Part shown: positions 35,893 to 45,160 of the stretch, piece by piece
Layout of the letters: each line of letters starts with the position of its first letter
Position numbering within the stretch: position 1 is the stretch's first letter
Origin: Methylophilaceae bacterium 11
GTDB taxonomy: Bacteria; Pseudomonadota; Gammaproteobacteria; Burkholderiales; Methylophilaceae
Length of the DNA stretch: 64,000 bases
Direction of reading: 5' to 3'
Assembly (NCBI GenBank): GCA_000525025.1
Contig: JCKJ01000001.1
Coordinates: 868,001-932,000, forward strand
The notes under the pieces: generated by a model
Databases searched by the model: none
What the model was told of the DNA's origin: nothing
What the model saw: only the letters and a program-made list of their open reading frames with translations
Program-made: the position numbers and the translations under genes

Positions 35893-36525
35893 CTAAGAAG
35901 CTTTAAGTAGCTTTTTAAGTTGTGGCCATATGTTTTCTAGCACGATTGGCTGTGCTTGTGCCGTGGGGTGAATGCCGTCATCCTGATTTAATGCAGGGTT
36001 GCCTGCTACGTTTTCCAGCAAAAAGGGCACTAAGTTGATTTTGAATTGTTGTGCCAAAGCAGAGAATGTTTGCTGAAAGGCTTGGGTGTATTGTGGCCCA
36101 TAATTAGGTGGGATTTTCATGCCTACCAACAAAACGGTCACTTTTTGCTGCTTGGCCAGTGTCAGCATGCTGCTGAGATTTTGCTGCATTGCGTCTACCG
36201 GCAAGCCACGCAAGCCGTCATTTGCACCTAGCGCCAGAATCATGATGGTGGGTTTATGCTGCTGGAGCGCCTGATTTAAGCGTGTCAGCCCGCCAGCCGT
36301 GGTTTCGCCGCTTACGCTGGCATTCACCACTTGATATGGTAGTCGCTCAGTTTTAAGGCGCTGCGCCAATAGCGTAGGCCAGCCTTGCTCAGTCTGTAGC
36401 CCATAAGCCGCAGATAAGCTATCGCCAAATACTAAAATAGTCGAGCTTGCATGGCTGGTTGATGCAACCAATGGCATTAAAACAAGACTAACCCTGAGTA
36501 CCCAAAACAATAAACGAGATTTCAT
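35893..36525 (-). CDS. tesA: multifunctional acyl-CoA thioesterase I / lysophospholipase TesA (GDSL family)
   Basis: 210 residues from the ATG at 36525, which follows an agaggaaag ribosome site; a longer frame upstream is unlikely. The signal peptide is MKSRLLFWVLRVSLVLMPLV plus ASTSHA. SGNH motifs are FGDSLSAAYG (nucleophile Ser), GETTAGGL, LALGANDGLRG and the C-terminal DGIHPT (Asp and His). The enzyme is periplasmic and hydrolyses acyl-CoA, esters and lysophospholipids. It is divergent from ybbA with start codons practically touching, the same layout as in E. coli. Confidence 0.93.
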   Translation of the reverse strand: MKSRLLFWVLRVSLVLMPLVASTSHASSTILVFGDSLSAAYGLQTEQGWPTLLAQRLKTERLPYQVVNASVSGETTAGGLTRLNQALQQHKPTIMILALGANDGLRGLPVDAMQQNLSSMLTLAKQQKVTVLLVGMKIPPNYGPQYTQAFQQTFSALAQQFKINLVPFLLENVAGNPALNQDDGIHPTAQAQPIVLENIWPQLKKLLKAS

Positions 36526-36527
36526 TG

Positions 36528-37280
36528 ATGTTACTTTCCTCTTCTGAGTTTGACCCACAACCGCAAACAAACGTTTCAACACATGCACAACATTCAGTGC
36601 ATGCAACCATCATTCTAGCGACAAACTTGTGCAAAAGTGTAGGGAGTGGTGAACATACCTTGCAGATATTACGCGATTTGCAGCTGAACATTCGGCAAGG
36701 TGAACGCGTAGCGATTGTAGGGAGTTCCGGATCCGGCAAGTCTACCTTGTTAGGTATTCTGGCTGGGCTAGATATGCCTACTTCGGGCGAAGTTAGGGTG
36801 TTGGGCAAAGCCTTTAGCACCTTAGATGAGGATGCGCGCGCGGCCATGCGTGGGCAACACATGGGGTTTGTGTTCCAGTCGTTTCAATTATTGCCCACCA
36901 TGACGGCGTTAGAAAATGTCATGATTCCGTTACAGCTCAATGGTCATGCAGCACCACTGGAAACTGCAAAAGAAAGCCTGACACAAGTGGGTTTGGGTGA
37001 GCGCATGCAACATTACCCCAAACAATTGTCTGGTGGCGAGCAGCAGCGTGTGGCTATTGCCCGTGCCTTTGCCGCGCAACCCGCAGTGCTGTTTGCAGAT
37101 GAGCCTACCGGCAATTTGGATAGCGCAAATGGCGAAAAGATCATTGAGTTGCTATTCAAGCTCAACCAAGCGCATCAAACCACTTTAGTGTTGGTCACGC
37201 ATGATGCACGTTTGGCAGCGCGCTGTGACCGCGTGCTCACGCTAGTGGATGGCAAGCTGACTGAGCGCAACACGGCATGA
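36528..37280 (+). CDS. ybbA: ABC transporter ATP-binding protein (YbbA/LolD-like)
   Basis: 250 residues from the ATG at 36528; a TTG one codon earlier or a GTG at 36597 are other options, and neither start has a clear ribosome site. Walker A is GSSGSGKST, the signature LSGGEQQRVAIARA, Walker B VLFADEPTGNLD and the H-loop VTHD. It belongs to the MacB/LolD group that powers extracytoplasmic-type ABC proteins. The stop overlaps the permease start by four bases (ATGA). Substrate unknown in E. coli too; it may handle lipid-linked or hydrophobic compounds, in line with tesA next door. Confidence 0.9.
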   Translation: MLLSSSEFDPQPQTNVSTHAQHSVHATIILATNLCKSVGSGEHTLQILRDLQLNIRQGERVAIVGSSGSGKSTLLGILAGLDMPTSGEVRVLGKAFSTLDEDARAAMRGQHMGFVFQSFQLLPTMTALENVMIPLQLNGHAAPLETAKESLTQVGLGERMQHYPKQLSGGEQQRVAIARAFAAQPAVLFADEPTGNLDSANGEKIIELLFKLNQAHQTTLVLVTHDARLAARCDRVLTLVDGKLTERNTA

Positions 37281-39805
37281 GTACTGTGAATCCGTCTATC
37301 AATACCATGCCACTGTACCTATTGGCCTGGCAGCAATTACGCGCGAACTGGCGTGCAGGTGATTTGCGCGTATTACTCATTGCCTTAGTACTTGCGGTGG
37401 CTGCTATTACTTCGGTCAATGCGTTCTCGCAGCGGATTGCCATGCACCTGAATAGCCAAGGCGGTATTTTGTTGGGTGGGGATTTGGTCGTGATGAGCGA
37501 TCATGTCATCCCGCAAGACTACGCTTTGCAGGCCAAACAGCTGGGCTTAGCCACCACGCAAACAGCTGAGTTTCCTAGCATGGTGGTACATCAAGCCAAT
37601 AGTCAGATTGCCGAGATAAAAGCATTGGGTGCTTCTTTTCCATTGCGTGGTGATTTTAGTGTGCAACTGGCAACTAACACATCTGCGCGTTTGGTCGCAC
37701 ATCCCCCGCCAGCGGGGGATGTTTGGCTGGAGTCTCGCATCATGGGGGTGTTATCACTCAAACTTGGGGATCGCATCCACTTGGGCGAGCAGTCATTTAA
37801 GGTGTCCGGTGTGTTGGAACGTGAGCCTTCTCGTGGTGGCGATATGTTTAGCTTTGCACCACGTGCCATGATGAATGCACAGGACTTGGCGGCGACTAAA
37901 TTAATCCAGTACGGTAGCCGTGTGAAGTATCAATTGATTGTGGCTGGCGATGCCGCACAACTGAATACATTTTCAGGCTGGCTGAAACCGCGATTACAGC
38001 GTGGCGAGCGCGTGGAAGATGTCAAAACTGCACGCCCGGAAATTAAAAGTGCCTTAGACAAAGCCGAGGTGTTTCTTGGCTTATCCGCCATGGTCAGTGT
38101 GATGTTGGCCATTGTAGCCATGTTATTGGCCAGTGGTCCGTACCTCAATCGTCAGTTAGATACCTTTGCTATGCTACGTTGCTTTGGTGCTACCACGCGC
38201 ATGATACAAACCATTTTGTTATGGCAAACGGTATGGGTAGCTTTGCTGGGCGGTGTTTTGGGGTGTGCGCTTGGTTATGCCTTACAGCAAGGCTTGGCAA
38301 CCTTGGCGGGCCGATTGTTTTTAGAATCGCTAGCCCCTAGCAGTATGTGGCCATTTGTATTAGGCATGGTGGTCAGCTTGTTTGTGATGTTGACTTTAAT
38401 GTGGCCACATCTGCGCGCAATCCGTACCTTGCCGACAGTGCATATCCTTCGCCGAGAAGTCGAAGTGAACTTAAAGCAAGACTGGTTCAATTATTTGCCG
38501 ATGGCCTTAGTCGTGGTATTGCTCATGGTTTGGCAAGCCAAGACCCTACAAATGGCATTGATCGTCAGCGGTGGTTTGGTACTCACTTGTGTGATTGTGG
38601 CCGTATTAGCCTATGCAGCCGTGCATTTGCTGTTTAAGTTGCGCCCCCGTCAAGGTCAGCTGGCGACCAGCATACACATTGGCCTAACTAATCTGAGGCG
38701 ACGTTTGCGGTTATCGATTGCGCAGATGATTGCCTTTAGCCTAGGACTAATGGTGATTGTGTTACTGAGTATCGTCAAAACAGATTTGATGCAGAGCTGG
38801 CAAGACTCCTTGCCTGCAGATGCACCCAATCGTTTTGTAATTAATCTGCAGCCTGATCAGTTGCCCGCGTTTAACACAATGTTCGCGCAACAACATCAAG
38901 TTACACCACAAGTGCATGCCATGGTGCGCGCACGTTTGGTTGCCATTAATCATCAAAAAGTGAATGCAGATAGCTATCAGGATGAGCGCGCAAAACGATT
39001 GGCGTCGCGAGAGTTCAATCTATCTTGGGCCGCGCAGATGCAAGCGGATAATCGTTTAATTTCAGGCCGGTGGTGGACAGATGAGGACGCCGGCAAGCCG
39101 TATATCTCATTGGAGCAAGATCTTGCACAAAGTCTGAATATTCATTTGGGAGACACTTTAACTTATGACGTTGCCGGTACTGCGCTGACACTCAAGGTGA
39201 CCAGTATTCGCAAAGTCGAGTGGGATAGCATGCGCGCCAATTTTTTTGCGGTAACGCCTCCTAAAACCATAGCGCATTTACCAGCCAGTTATATGACAGC
39301 TTTTCATTTGCCGCCCTCGCAAACTGCTTTTGTGCAGCAGTTGGTCAGTCATTTTCCTAACTTAACTGTGATTGATGTGGCCGCACTTATGGAGCAGGTG
39401 CGTGCCATTATGCAAAAAATGAGTGTGGCCGTGAGTTATGTATTTCTGTTTAGCTTGGTGACAGGCTTGGCAGTGCTATATGCTGCATTGATTGCAACAC
39501 AACAGGCACGTATCCGTGAGTCCACATTACTCCGAGTGTTAGGCGCTTCAAGGCGACAAGTTAGCGTTGCCATGCTGGCAGAGTTTTTTGCCATTGCCCT
39601 ATGTGCAGTGGTGGTGGCTGTCCTGCTGGCAAATGGGGTGGCTTGGTATGTCAGCATCTGGCTATTGGAGATCCCTTATCATTTTAATATGACGATGAGT
39701 GCTATCGCTATCGTAAGTGCACTGATTCTGATTCCCGCTGCTGCGTGGCTTGCGCTGCGCAGCTATCTTAACCACTCCCCCAAACAGTTGCTCAACAGCA
39801 TCTAA
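37277..39805 (+). CDS. ybbP: ABC transporter permease (YbbP, FtsX/MacB superfamily)
   Basis: 842 residues. An N-terminal membrane helix (DLRVLLIALVLAVAAITSV), a periplasmic domain, two clusters of three to four helices each (about 260-420 and 700-830) and a second periplasmic domain match YbbP, the double-FtsX permease. The last helices AEFFAIALCAVVVAVLLANGVA and the tail SYLNHSPKQLLNSI are typical. With YbbA it forms an inner-membrane ABC machine. A long palindrome region starts four bases after its stop. Confidence 0.9.
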   Translation: MSTVNPSINTMPLYLLAWQQLRANWRAGDLRVLLIALVLAVAAITSVNAFSQRIAMHLNSQGGILLGGDLVVMSDHVIPQDYALQAKQLGLATTQTAEFPSMVVHQANSQIAEIKALGASFPLRGDFSVQLATNTSARLVAHPPPAGDVWLESRIMGVLSLKLGDRIHLGEQSFKVSGVLEREPSRGGDMFSFAPRAMMNAQDLAATKLIQYGSRVKYQLIVAGDAAQLNTFSGWLKPRLQRGERVEDVKTARPEIKSALDKAEVFLGLSAMVSVMLAIVAMLLASGPYLNRQLDTFAMLRCFGATTRMIQTILLWQTVWVALLGGVLGCALGYALQQGLATLAGRLFLESLAPSSMWPFVLGMVVSLFVMLTLMWPHLRAIRTLPTVHILRREVEVNLKQDWFNYLPMALVVVLLMVWQAKTLQMALIVSGGLVLTCVIVAVLAYAAVHLLFKLRPRQGQLATSIHIGLTNLRRRLRLSIAQMIAFSLGLMVIVLLSIVKTDLMQSWQDSLPADAPNRFVINLQPDQLPAFNTMFAQQHQVTPQVHAMVRARLVAINHQKVNADSYQDERAKRLASREFNLSWAAQMQADNRLISGRWWTDEDAGKPYISLEQDLAQSLNIHLGDTLTYDVAGTALTLKVTSIRKVEWDSMRANFFAVTPPKTIAHLPASYMTAFHLPPSQTAFVQQLVSHFPNLTVIDVAALMEQVRAIMQKMSVAVSYVFLFSLVTGLAVLYAALIATQQARIRESTLLRVLGASRRQVSVAMLAEFFAIALCAVVVAVLLANGVAWYVSIWLLEIPYHFNMTMSAIAIVSALILIPAAAWLALRSYLNHSPKQLLNSI

Positions 39806-39808
39806 ATT

Positions 39809-39854
39809 GGTTGTTTATAACCATTGGAAAAAATTATATTGGCTATAAACAACC
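39809..39854. repeat. inverted repeat GGTTGTTTATA / TATAAACAACC
   Basis: 11-base arms at 39809-39819 and 39844-39854 are exact reverse complements, separated by a 24-base A/T-rich spacer. The left arm also starts the near-palindrome GGTTGTTTATAACC (39809-39822). Its right arm overlaps the next, longer inverted repeat. Confidence 0.8.
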
Positions 39855-39898
39855 ATTAATATGGTTGTAATTGGTTGTATACAACCATATTAATGGTT
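39851..39898. promoter_or_regulatory. 48-bp perfect inverted repeat upstream of the TonB receptor (operator candidate)
   Basis: Arms of 19 bases (39851-39869 and 39880-39898) pair without a mismatch around a 10-base centre. A second palindrome, GGTTGTATACAACC, is fully symmetric at 39873-39886. The motif GGTTGT is present four times on one strand or the other within 90 bases. No T-run follows, which speaks against a simple terminator of ybbP, and the TonB receptor starts 128 bases further on. A dimeric repressor or activator site is the best guess. Confidence 0.65.
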
Positions 39899-40025
39899 TA
39901 GAATCCATTCATGATTGCTATGCCAAATATTGGGTATTGTTTTTAAACAACATTTTTACATGTTGATCTCTAGGAATGATTCTTGCGAATTAATGGGCAC
40001 ATATAATTCAATCCTAGGGAAAAAT

Positions 40026-42422
40026 ATGAAAGTCACTTTTCAACCAAATATCATGATGCTGGCCATTCTAACTGCCTATGCATCCCCACAATTTGCGTTT
40101 GCCGATGAAGCAAATGGCGTCAATATCGATAAAATTGAAGTCATTAGCACAACGCCATTAAAAGGCATCGGCTTGCCTTTGGAGCAGATTCCGGCATCCA
40201 TCCAGACCGTGAAAGAAAAACAACTGATTGAGCAAAAGAGCATCAGTATTTCTGATTACATCAATCAGAACTTGAACGGGGTCAGTGTTAACGATACGCA
40301 AAATAACCCTTATCAACCAGATGTGAGCTTCCGTGGCTATTCTGCTTCTCCTTTACTAGGCACGCCACAAGGCTTGTCAGTTTTTGTGGATGGCGTGCGT
40401 GTGAATGAACCGTTTGGCGATGTAGTGAACTGGGATTTGATTCCAATGAACTCTATTCATTCGATTAACCTGATTCCTGGCTCTAATCCACTATTCGGTT
40501 TAAACACGTTGGGCGGCGCGCTGTCTGTGCAAACCAAAAGTGGTCGTACCAATCCTGGTGGTGCAATTGAGGCCTATATGGGCTCATGGGGACGTAAAGC
40601 AGGTTCCGCAGAGTTTGGTGGTGTAACGGAAGATGGGTCAATTGATTACTTTATTTCCGGCAATGTGTTCTCAGAAGATGGCTGGCGTGATTATTCCCCA
40701 TCCGATGTTGGCCAAGTGTTTGGTAAAGTGGGCTGGCAAAATGAGAAAACCTCGGTAAACCTGAGCTTTACCGGTGCAGATAACAAGTTGATTGGTAACG
40801 GTTTGGCGCCTGCAGACTTTTTAGATCAACTGGGCCGTGATTCGATTTTGACGCGTCCTGACAAAACCGAAAACAAGCTGGCTTTTGTGAATTTAAATTG
40901 GAGTCATTTTTTCAGTGATGACGTGCAGTTGAGCGGCAATACTTATTACCGTAAAGCCAAAACCAAAACCTTGAACGGTGATGGTAATGATGACTTTGAC
41001 GATGATGATGTCGACTTGGATGCAAGCGGTGATATTGATGCAGGTGAATTGGCGACAGCAAACGCCAACTGTCTTGCCGATAACGATGCAGATGAAAACT
41101 GTAGTGGTGCCATCAACCGTACCAATTCACGTCGTACCGGCTACGGCTTTAATGCGCAGCTTACATTTGGGCAAGATTTAGCTGGCCTAAAAAATCAGTT
41201 TGTGACTGGCTTGGGCTATGACTATGGCAGAACCAACTTTACACAAAGCACTGAATATGGCTTGGTCAATACCACCCGTGGTATTGATGGATCAGGCATT
41301 TTTAGTGATGATGCAGAAGTAAACTTGAAAGGTGTGAGCAAAACTTGGAGTGTATTTGCTACCGATACACTTTCACTCAGCCCATTGTGGCATCTGACTG
41401 GCTCATTACGTTATAACCATACCAAAGTGGAAAATGACGACAGACTGGTTGCACTGCCAGATCCAACTTCTTTAAGTGGTAACCATAGTTTTAACCGCAT
41501 TAACCCTGCAGTTGGTGTGAACTTCACGCCAAGCAAAGACTTAACCGCTTTTGCCAGCTACAACGAAGGTAGCCGTGCACCTACTGCTATTGAGTTAGGT
41601 TGTGCCAATCCGGACATTGGCTGCCGTTTGCCAAATGCCTTTGCAGGCGATCCACCATTAAAGCAAGTGGTGGCTAAAACTTTTGAAGGTGGCTTGCGTG
41701 GTAATTTGACAGACAATATTTCATGGACTTTCAGTGCTTATCGTGCAGAGAACCATGATGATATTCAGTTTATTTCTTCTAGCGCAACTGGCTTGGGATA
41801 CTTTGATAACGTAGGCAAAACACGTCGTCAAGGCTTTGATACAGGTATCAGTGGTCGTTTGGAAAAATTTAGCTGGTCTGCTGGCTATAGCTTTGTAAAA
41901 GCCACGTATCAATCTGGTTTGTTGATTGCAAACGAAGTGAACTCATCTGCACAAGACTTCGATGGCAACGGTGAAACCGAAATTCAAGTGAAGCGAGGCG
42001 ACCGCCTTCCAGGCATTCCACAGCATCAAGTTAAATTACGTGCTGCTTATGACGTAACTCCTGCATGGAGTGTAGGCACAAACATCATCGCATTCTCAGA
42101 TCAATACTCACGTGGTAACGAGAACAATGATCACGACGGCGACGGTGCAAAAGTGAGCGGTTATGCGGTTGTGAACCTAGATACACGTTATAACTTTGGC
42201 AATGGCTGGCAGTTTTTTGCTAAATTAAATAACGTGTTTGATCGCGAATATAACAACGCTGGCTTATTGGGCGAACATCGCTTTGATGCAAGCACTGGCC
42301 AGTTTACCGGTAACGAAGTGACCCCTGCATTCTATGCACCGGGTGCACCACGTGCAGGTTGGTTTGGCTTACGTTATGCATTTGGCGGTAATAAATCAGC
42401 CAGCAGTGTAGATTTAGACTAA
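40026..42422 (+). CDS. TonB-dependent outer membrane receptor with an EF-hand-like loop
   Basis: 798 residues from the ATG at 40026, which follows an aggga ribosome site. A signal peptide (about 1-27, ending FAFA) is followed by a plug domain (IPASIQTVKEKQLIEQKS, VDGVRVNEPFGDVVNWD, NPLFGLNTLGGALSVQTKSG). The 22-strand barrel ends in GWFGLRYAFGGNKSASSVDLD with a non-standard tail after the last aromatic. In the barrel, an acidic insert carries a perfect EF-hand loop at 330-341 (D-L-D-A-S-G-D-I-D-A-G-E), followed by C349 and C359. The substrate is unknown; ferric chelates are usual, while the loop hints at a hard divalent or trivalent ion. It is followed by a response regulator 12 bases downstream. 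Confidence 0.88.
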   Translation: MKVTFQPNIMMLAILTAYASPQFAFADEANGVNIDKIEVISTTPLKGIGLPLEQIPASIQTVKEKQLIEQKSISISDYINQNLNGVSVNDTQNNPYQPDVSFRGYSASPLLGTPQGLSVFVDGVRVNEPFGDVVNWDLIPMNSIHSINLIPGSNPLFGLNTLGGALSVQTKSGRTNPGGAIEAYMGSWGRKAGSAEFGGVTEDGSIDYFISGNVFSEDGWRDYSPSDVGQVFGKVGWQNEKTSVNLSFTGADNKLIGNGLAPADFLDQLGRDSILTRPDKTENKLAFVNLNWSHFFSDDVQLSGNTYYRKAKTKTLNGDGNDDFDDDDVDLDASGDIDAGELATANANCLADNDADENCSGAINRTNSRRTGYGFNAQLTFGQDLAGLKNQFVTGLGYDYGRTNFTQSTEYGLVNTTRGIDGSGIFSDDAEVNLKGVSKTWSVFATDTLSLSPLWHLTGSLRYNHTKVENDDRLVALPDPTSLSGNHSFNRINPAVGVNFTPSKDLTAFASYNEGSRAPTAIELGCANPDIGCRLPNAFAGDPPLKQVVAKTFEGGLRGNLTDNISWTFSAYRAENHDDIQFISSSATGLGYFDNVGKTRRQGFDTGISGRLEKFSWSAGYSFVKATYQSGLLIANEVNSSAQDFDGNGETEIQVKRGDRLPGIPQHQVKLRAAYDVTPAWSVGTNIIAFSDQYSRGNENNDHDGDGAKVSGYAVVNLDTRYNFGNGWQFFAKLNNVFDREYNNAGLLGEHRFDASTGQFTGNEVTPAFYAPGAPRAGWFGLRYAFGGNKSASSVDLD

Positions 42423-42434
42423 TGAAGGAACAGC

Positions 42435-43850
42435 GTGCTCGTACAACACATGGCCATTGAATCAAAATTTCGTCCACACCAAATTGTTAAAAAGGTATTG
42501 GTTGTTGAGGATGAAGTGCTATTTGCACGCGCAGTAGTCAAGCGTTTGCAAAAAGATGGCTATGAGTGCGAGCATGCTGAAACAATTGCGGATGGTCGAC
42601 TCATCCACAAGCAATTTCAGCCGGATTTGGTATTGTTGGACATGCGTCTGCCGGATGGTAATGGCTTGGACTTGCTGGCCGAGTTTGTTAGCAAGGGCGC
42701 AGCGACAATTGTCATGACTGCCTTTGGTGATGTCAGTGACGCTGTCAACGCCATGAAATTAGGCGCAGTAGATTACTTGAAAAAGCCAATCGATCTGGAG
42801 GAGCTGTTACTGGTTGTCAAAAAAAATGAGCGTGCTTCCGAGTTACAAACCAGCCTAGACTATTCACGACAACGCAATACACATGCCACGGATGGCGTGC
42901 AGTTGATTGGGGATAGTACGGCGATGCAAAGTGTGCGTCAGCAAATCGGTCGTATCTCGCAATTAAGTGCCATTACCGATGTGGTGCCGCCTACCGTGTT
43001 GATTATTGGTGAGACTGGCACAGGCAAAGATGTGGTTGCCCGTTTTTTACATGCTGAATGTGCAAATAGCGATAAACCGTTTGTGCATGTGGATTGTGCC
43101 TCTTTACCTTCTGAGTTGATTGAAAGTGAGTTGTTTGGTCACGAGAAGGGCGCATACACCAATGCGGTCGGTGCGCGTCCCGGTTTAATCGAATCGGCGG
43201 AAGACGGTACATTGTTTTTAGATGAGATTGGCGAGTTGCCGTTGACCTTGCAAGCTAAACTGCTGAATGTGTTGGAGCGCAGACAGGTGCGTCGCTTAGG
43301 TTCAACCAAAGAGCGTTCAGTCCCTGCGCGTATCATTGCAGCGACCAACCGTGATTTGCACGACATGGTCAATGAAGGGCGCTTCCGCTCAGACTTATAT
43401 TATCGTTTAAATGTGATTACGATGTTCATGCCACCATTGCGTGATCGTGGTGATGATATTATTCAGCTCTCAAATTACTTTAAATCGCTGACCGAAAAGC
43501 GTTATGGTTTAAAAAAGCGCGTCTTCAGCGCCAATGCGTTACAGGCAATTCAAACCTACAGTTGGCCTGGTAATGTGAGGGAGCTCAGACACCAAATTAG
43601 TCGTGCGGTATTGCTGAGTGCGGAAGAGCAAATCATGGTCAGCGATCTGGTATTGCCTAACCATCAGCAAAAACACATGGTGGCTTCAGATACGTCCGAA
43701 ACGCAAATGACGTTAGATGATGCAGAAAAAGCCATTCTGCTCAGTGCCCTAGAGCAAGCACGCAATAATGTCTCGCAGGCGGCTCGTCAGTTGGGCATTA
43801 CACGCATGACCATGCGCTACCGCATGGATAAACACGGTATCTCCGTCTAG
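42435..43850 (+). CDS. NtrC-family response regulator with changed sigma-54 contact loop
   Basis: 471 residues from a GTG start with aagga six bases upstream. Receiver domain with phospho-acceptor Asp69 in LLDMRLPDGNG; AAA+ domain with Walker A GETGTGKD and Walker B DGTLFLDEIGEL; Fis-type HTH at the end (NNVSQAARQLGITRMTMRYRM). The loop that contacts sigma-54, normally GAFTGA, reads GAYTNA (residues 239-244), so contact may be altered. The gene follows the TonB receptor closely, which suggests that both belong to one unit, but no cognate kinase lies beside it; the kinase at 45685 is two genes away. Confidence 0.88.
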   Translation: MLVQHMAIESKFRPHQIVKKVLVVEDEVLFARAVVKRLQKDGYECEHAETIADGRLIHKQFQPDLVLLDMRLPDGNGLDLLAEFVSKGAATIVMTAFGDVSDAVNAMKLGAVDYLKKPIDLEELLLVVKKNERASELQTSLDYSRQRNTHATDGVQLIGDSTAMQSVRQQIGRISQLSAITDVVPPTVLIIGETGTGKDVVARFLHAECANSDKPFVHVDCASLPSELIESELFGHEKGAYTNAVGARPGLIESAEDGTLFLDEIGELPLTLQAKLLNVLERRQVRRLGSTKERSVPARIIAATNRDLHDMVNEGRFRSDLYYRLNVITMFMPPLRDRGDDIIQLSNYFKSLTEKRYGLKKRVFSANALQAIQTYSWPGNVRELRHQISRAVLLSAEEQIMVSDLVLPNHQQKHMVASDTSETQMTLDDAEKAILLSALEQARNNVSQAARQLGITRMTMRYRMDKHGISV

Positions 43851-43884
43851 TCAGCTTTATTCTTCGTGGTTGTACCACCTGCAC

Positions 43885-43900
43885 CATGCTAGTTAGCATG
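43885..43900. repeat. 16-bp palindrome upstream of purT
   Basis: CATGCTA and TAGCATG flank a 2-base centre, 55 bases before the purT start. A smaller symmetric element GTGGT-TGT-ACCAC lies just before it (43866-43878). They may be a weak terminator for the regulator gene or an operator; there is no T-run. Confidence 0.4.
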
Positions 43901-43955
43901 TTTGCACCCCTCACATCATGCTATCATTTCACCCATTATCGTCTGGAGTTTTCTC

Positions 43956-45155
43956 ATGGTTATTGGTTCGCCCCTCACCCCATCTGCAACAAAAGTCATG
44001 CTGCTTGGCAGCGGGGAATTAGGCAAAGAAGTCATCATTGCTTTGCAGCGTTATGGGGTGGAAGTGATTGCCGTAGATCGCTATGAACATGCGCCCGGTC
44101 ACCAAGTGGCCCATCGTGCCTATACCATTGATATGACAGATGCCGCAGCGCTTAAAGCATTGGTACATGCAGAAAAACCGCATCTAATTGTGCCGGAAAT
44201 TGAAGCATTGAATACGGATGCATTGGCCGATATCGAACGCGATGGTACGACAGTGATTCCTACCGTAAAAGCGGTGCAGCTGACCATGAACCGCGAAGGT
44301 ATCCGCAAACTTGCGGCAGAAACACTCCAGTTGCCAACCTCACCCTATGCGTTTGCGCGCAGCGAATCTGAGTTGCAAGCCGCTATTGATGCGGGCATTG
44401 GTTATCCATGCTTTATTAAACCGACCATGTCCTCTTCCGGTAAAGGTCAATCCAGAATCACGCAAGCGTCAGAAGTGAAAACTGCTTGGGATTACGCGGC
44501 CAGTGGTGGGCGCGTGAATCAAGGCGTGGTGATTGTGGAGGGGCAAATTAGTTTTGATTATGAAATTACTTTGCTGACAGTGCGTGCAAAAAATGCACAA
44601 GGCGACATTCAAACTTACTTCTGTGAGCCGATTGGCCATGTACAAGAAAAGGGCGATTATGTTGAAAGCTGGCAACCACAAGCCATGACAGCTGGCGCAC
44701 GCAATGCTGCACAACACATTGCAAAAACCATCACAGATGCGTTGGGTGGTTTGGGCTTATTTGGTGTGGAGTTATTTGTTAAGGGCGATCAGGTGTGGTT
44801 CTCAGAGGTTAGTCCACGCCCGCACGATACTGGCATGGTGACGATGTGCAGTCAGCGTTTAAGTGAATTTGAATTGCATGCTAGAGCCATTTTAGGTTTG
44901 CCAGTCGATGTGGCCATGACTAAGCCTGGTGCCAGTGCAGTGATTTACGGCGGCGTGGAAAGTAAAAATCTCACATTTACTGGCGTGGCCGAGGCTTTAG
45001 CGATTCCCAATAGCGATATTCGTTTGTTTGGAAAACCTGAGTCATTTGTGCGCCGTCGCATGGGCGTTGCGTTGGCAACGGCCGACAGTGCCGATGAAGC
45101 GCGAACACAAGCCAAATTAGCGGCTAGCTTGGTCAAACCCAAACCTGCGGTATAA
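43956..45155 (+). CDS. purT: formate-dependent phosphoribosylglycinamide formyltransferase PurT
   Basis: 399 residues from the ATG at 43956, which has a tggag ribosome site. ATP-grasp fold: N-terminal [19 protein letters not shown], central [13 protein letters not shown] and metal-binding C-terminal [18 protein letters not shown]. PurT makes formyl-GAR from GAR, formate and ATP, a route that spares 10-formyl-tetrahydrofolate. In a methylotroph, formate is an abundant intermediate, so the reaction would draw directly on one-carbon flux. The next gene starts 5 bases later. Confidence 0.95.
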   Translation: MVIGSPLTPSATKVMLLGSGELGKEVIIALQRYGVEVIAVDRYEHAPGHQVAHRAYTIDMTDAAALKALVHAEKPHLIVPEIEALNTDALADIERDGTTVIPTVKAVQLTMNREGIRKLAAETLQLPTSPYAFARSESELQAAIDAGIGYPCFIKPTMSSSGKGQSRITQASEVKTAWDYAASGGRVNQGVVIVEGQISFDYEITLLTVRAKNAQGDIQTYFCEPIGHVQEKGDYVESWQPQAMTAGARNAAQHIAKTITDALGGLGLFGVELFVKGDQVWFSEVSPRPHDTGMVTMCSQRLSEFELHARAILGLPVDVAMTKPGASAVIYGGVESKNLTFTGVAEALAIPNSDIRLFGKPESFVRRRMGVALATADSADEARTQAKLAASLVKPKPAV

Positions 45156-45160
45156 GTCTT

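Noticed and set aside
39809-39898. Palindromes as the terminator of ybbP
   Set aside because: They are A/T-rich, lack a T-run and share a repeated half-site, more like operators; a terminator role is not fully excluded.
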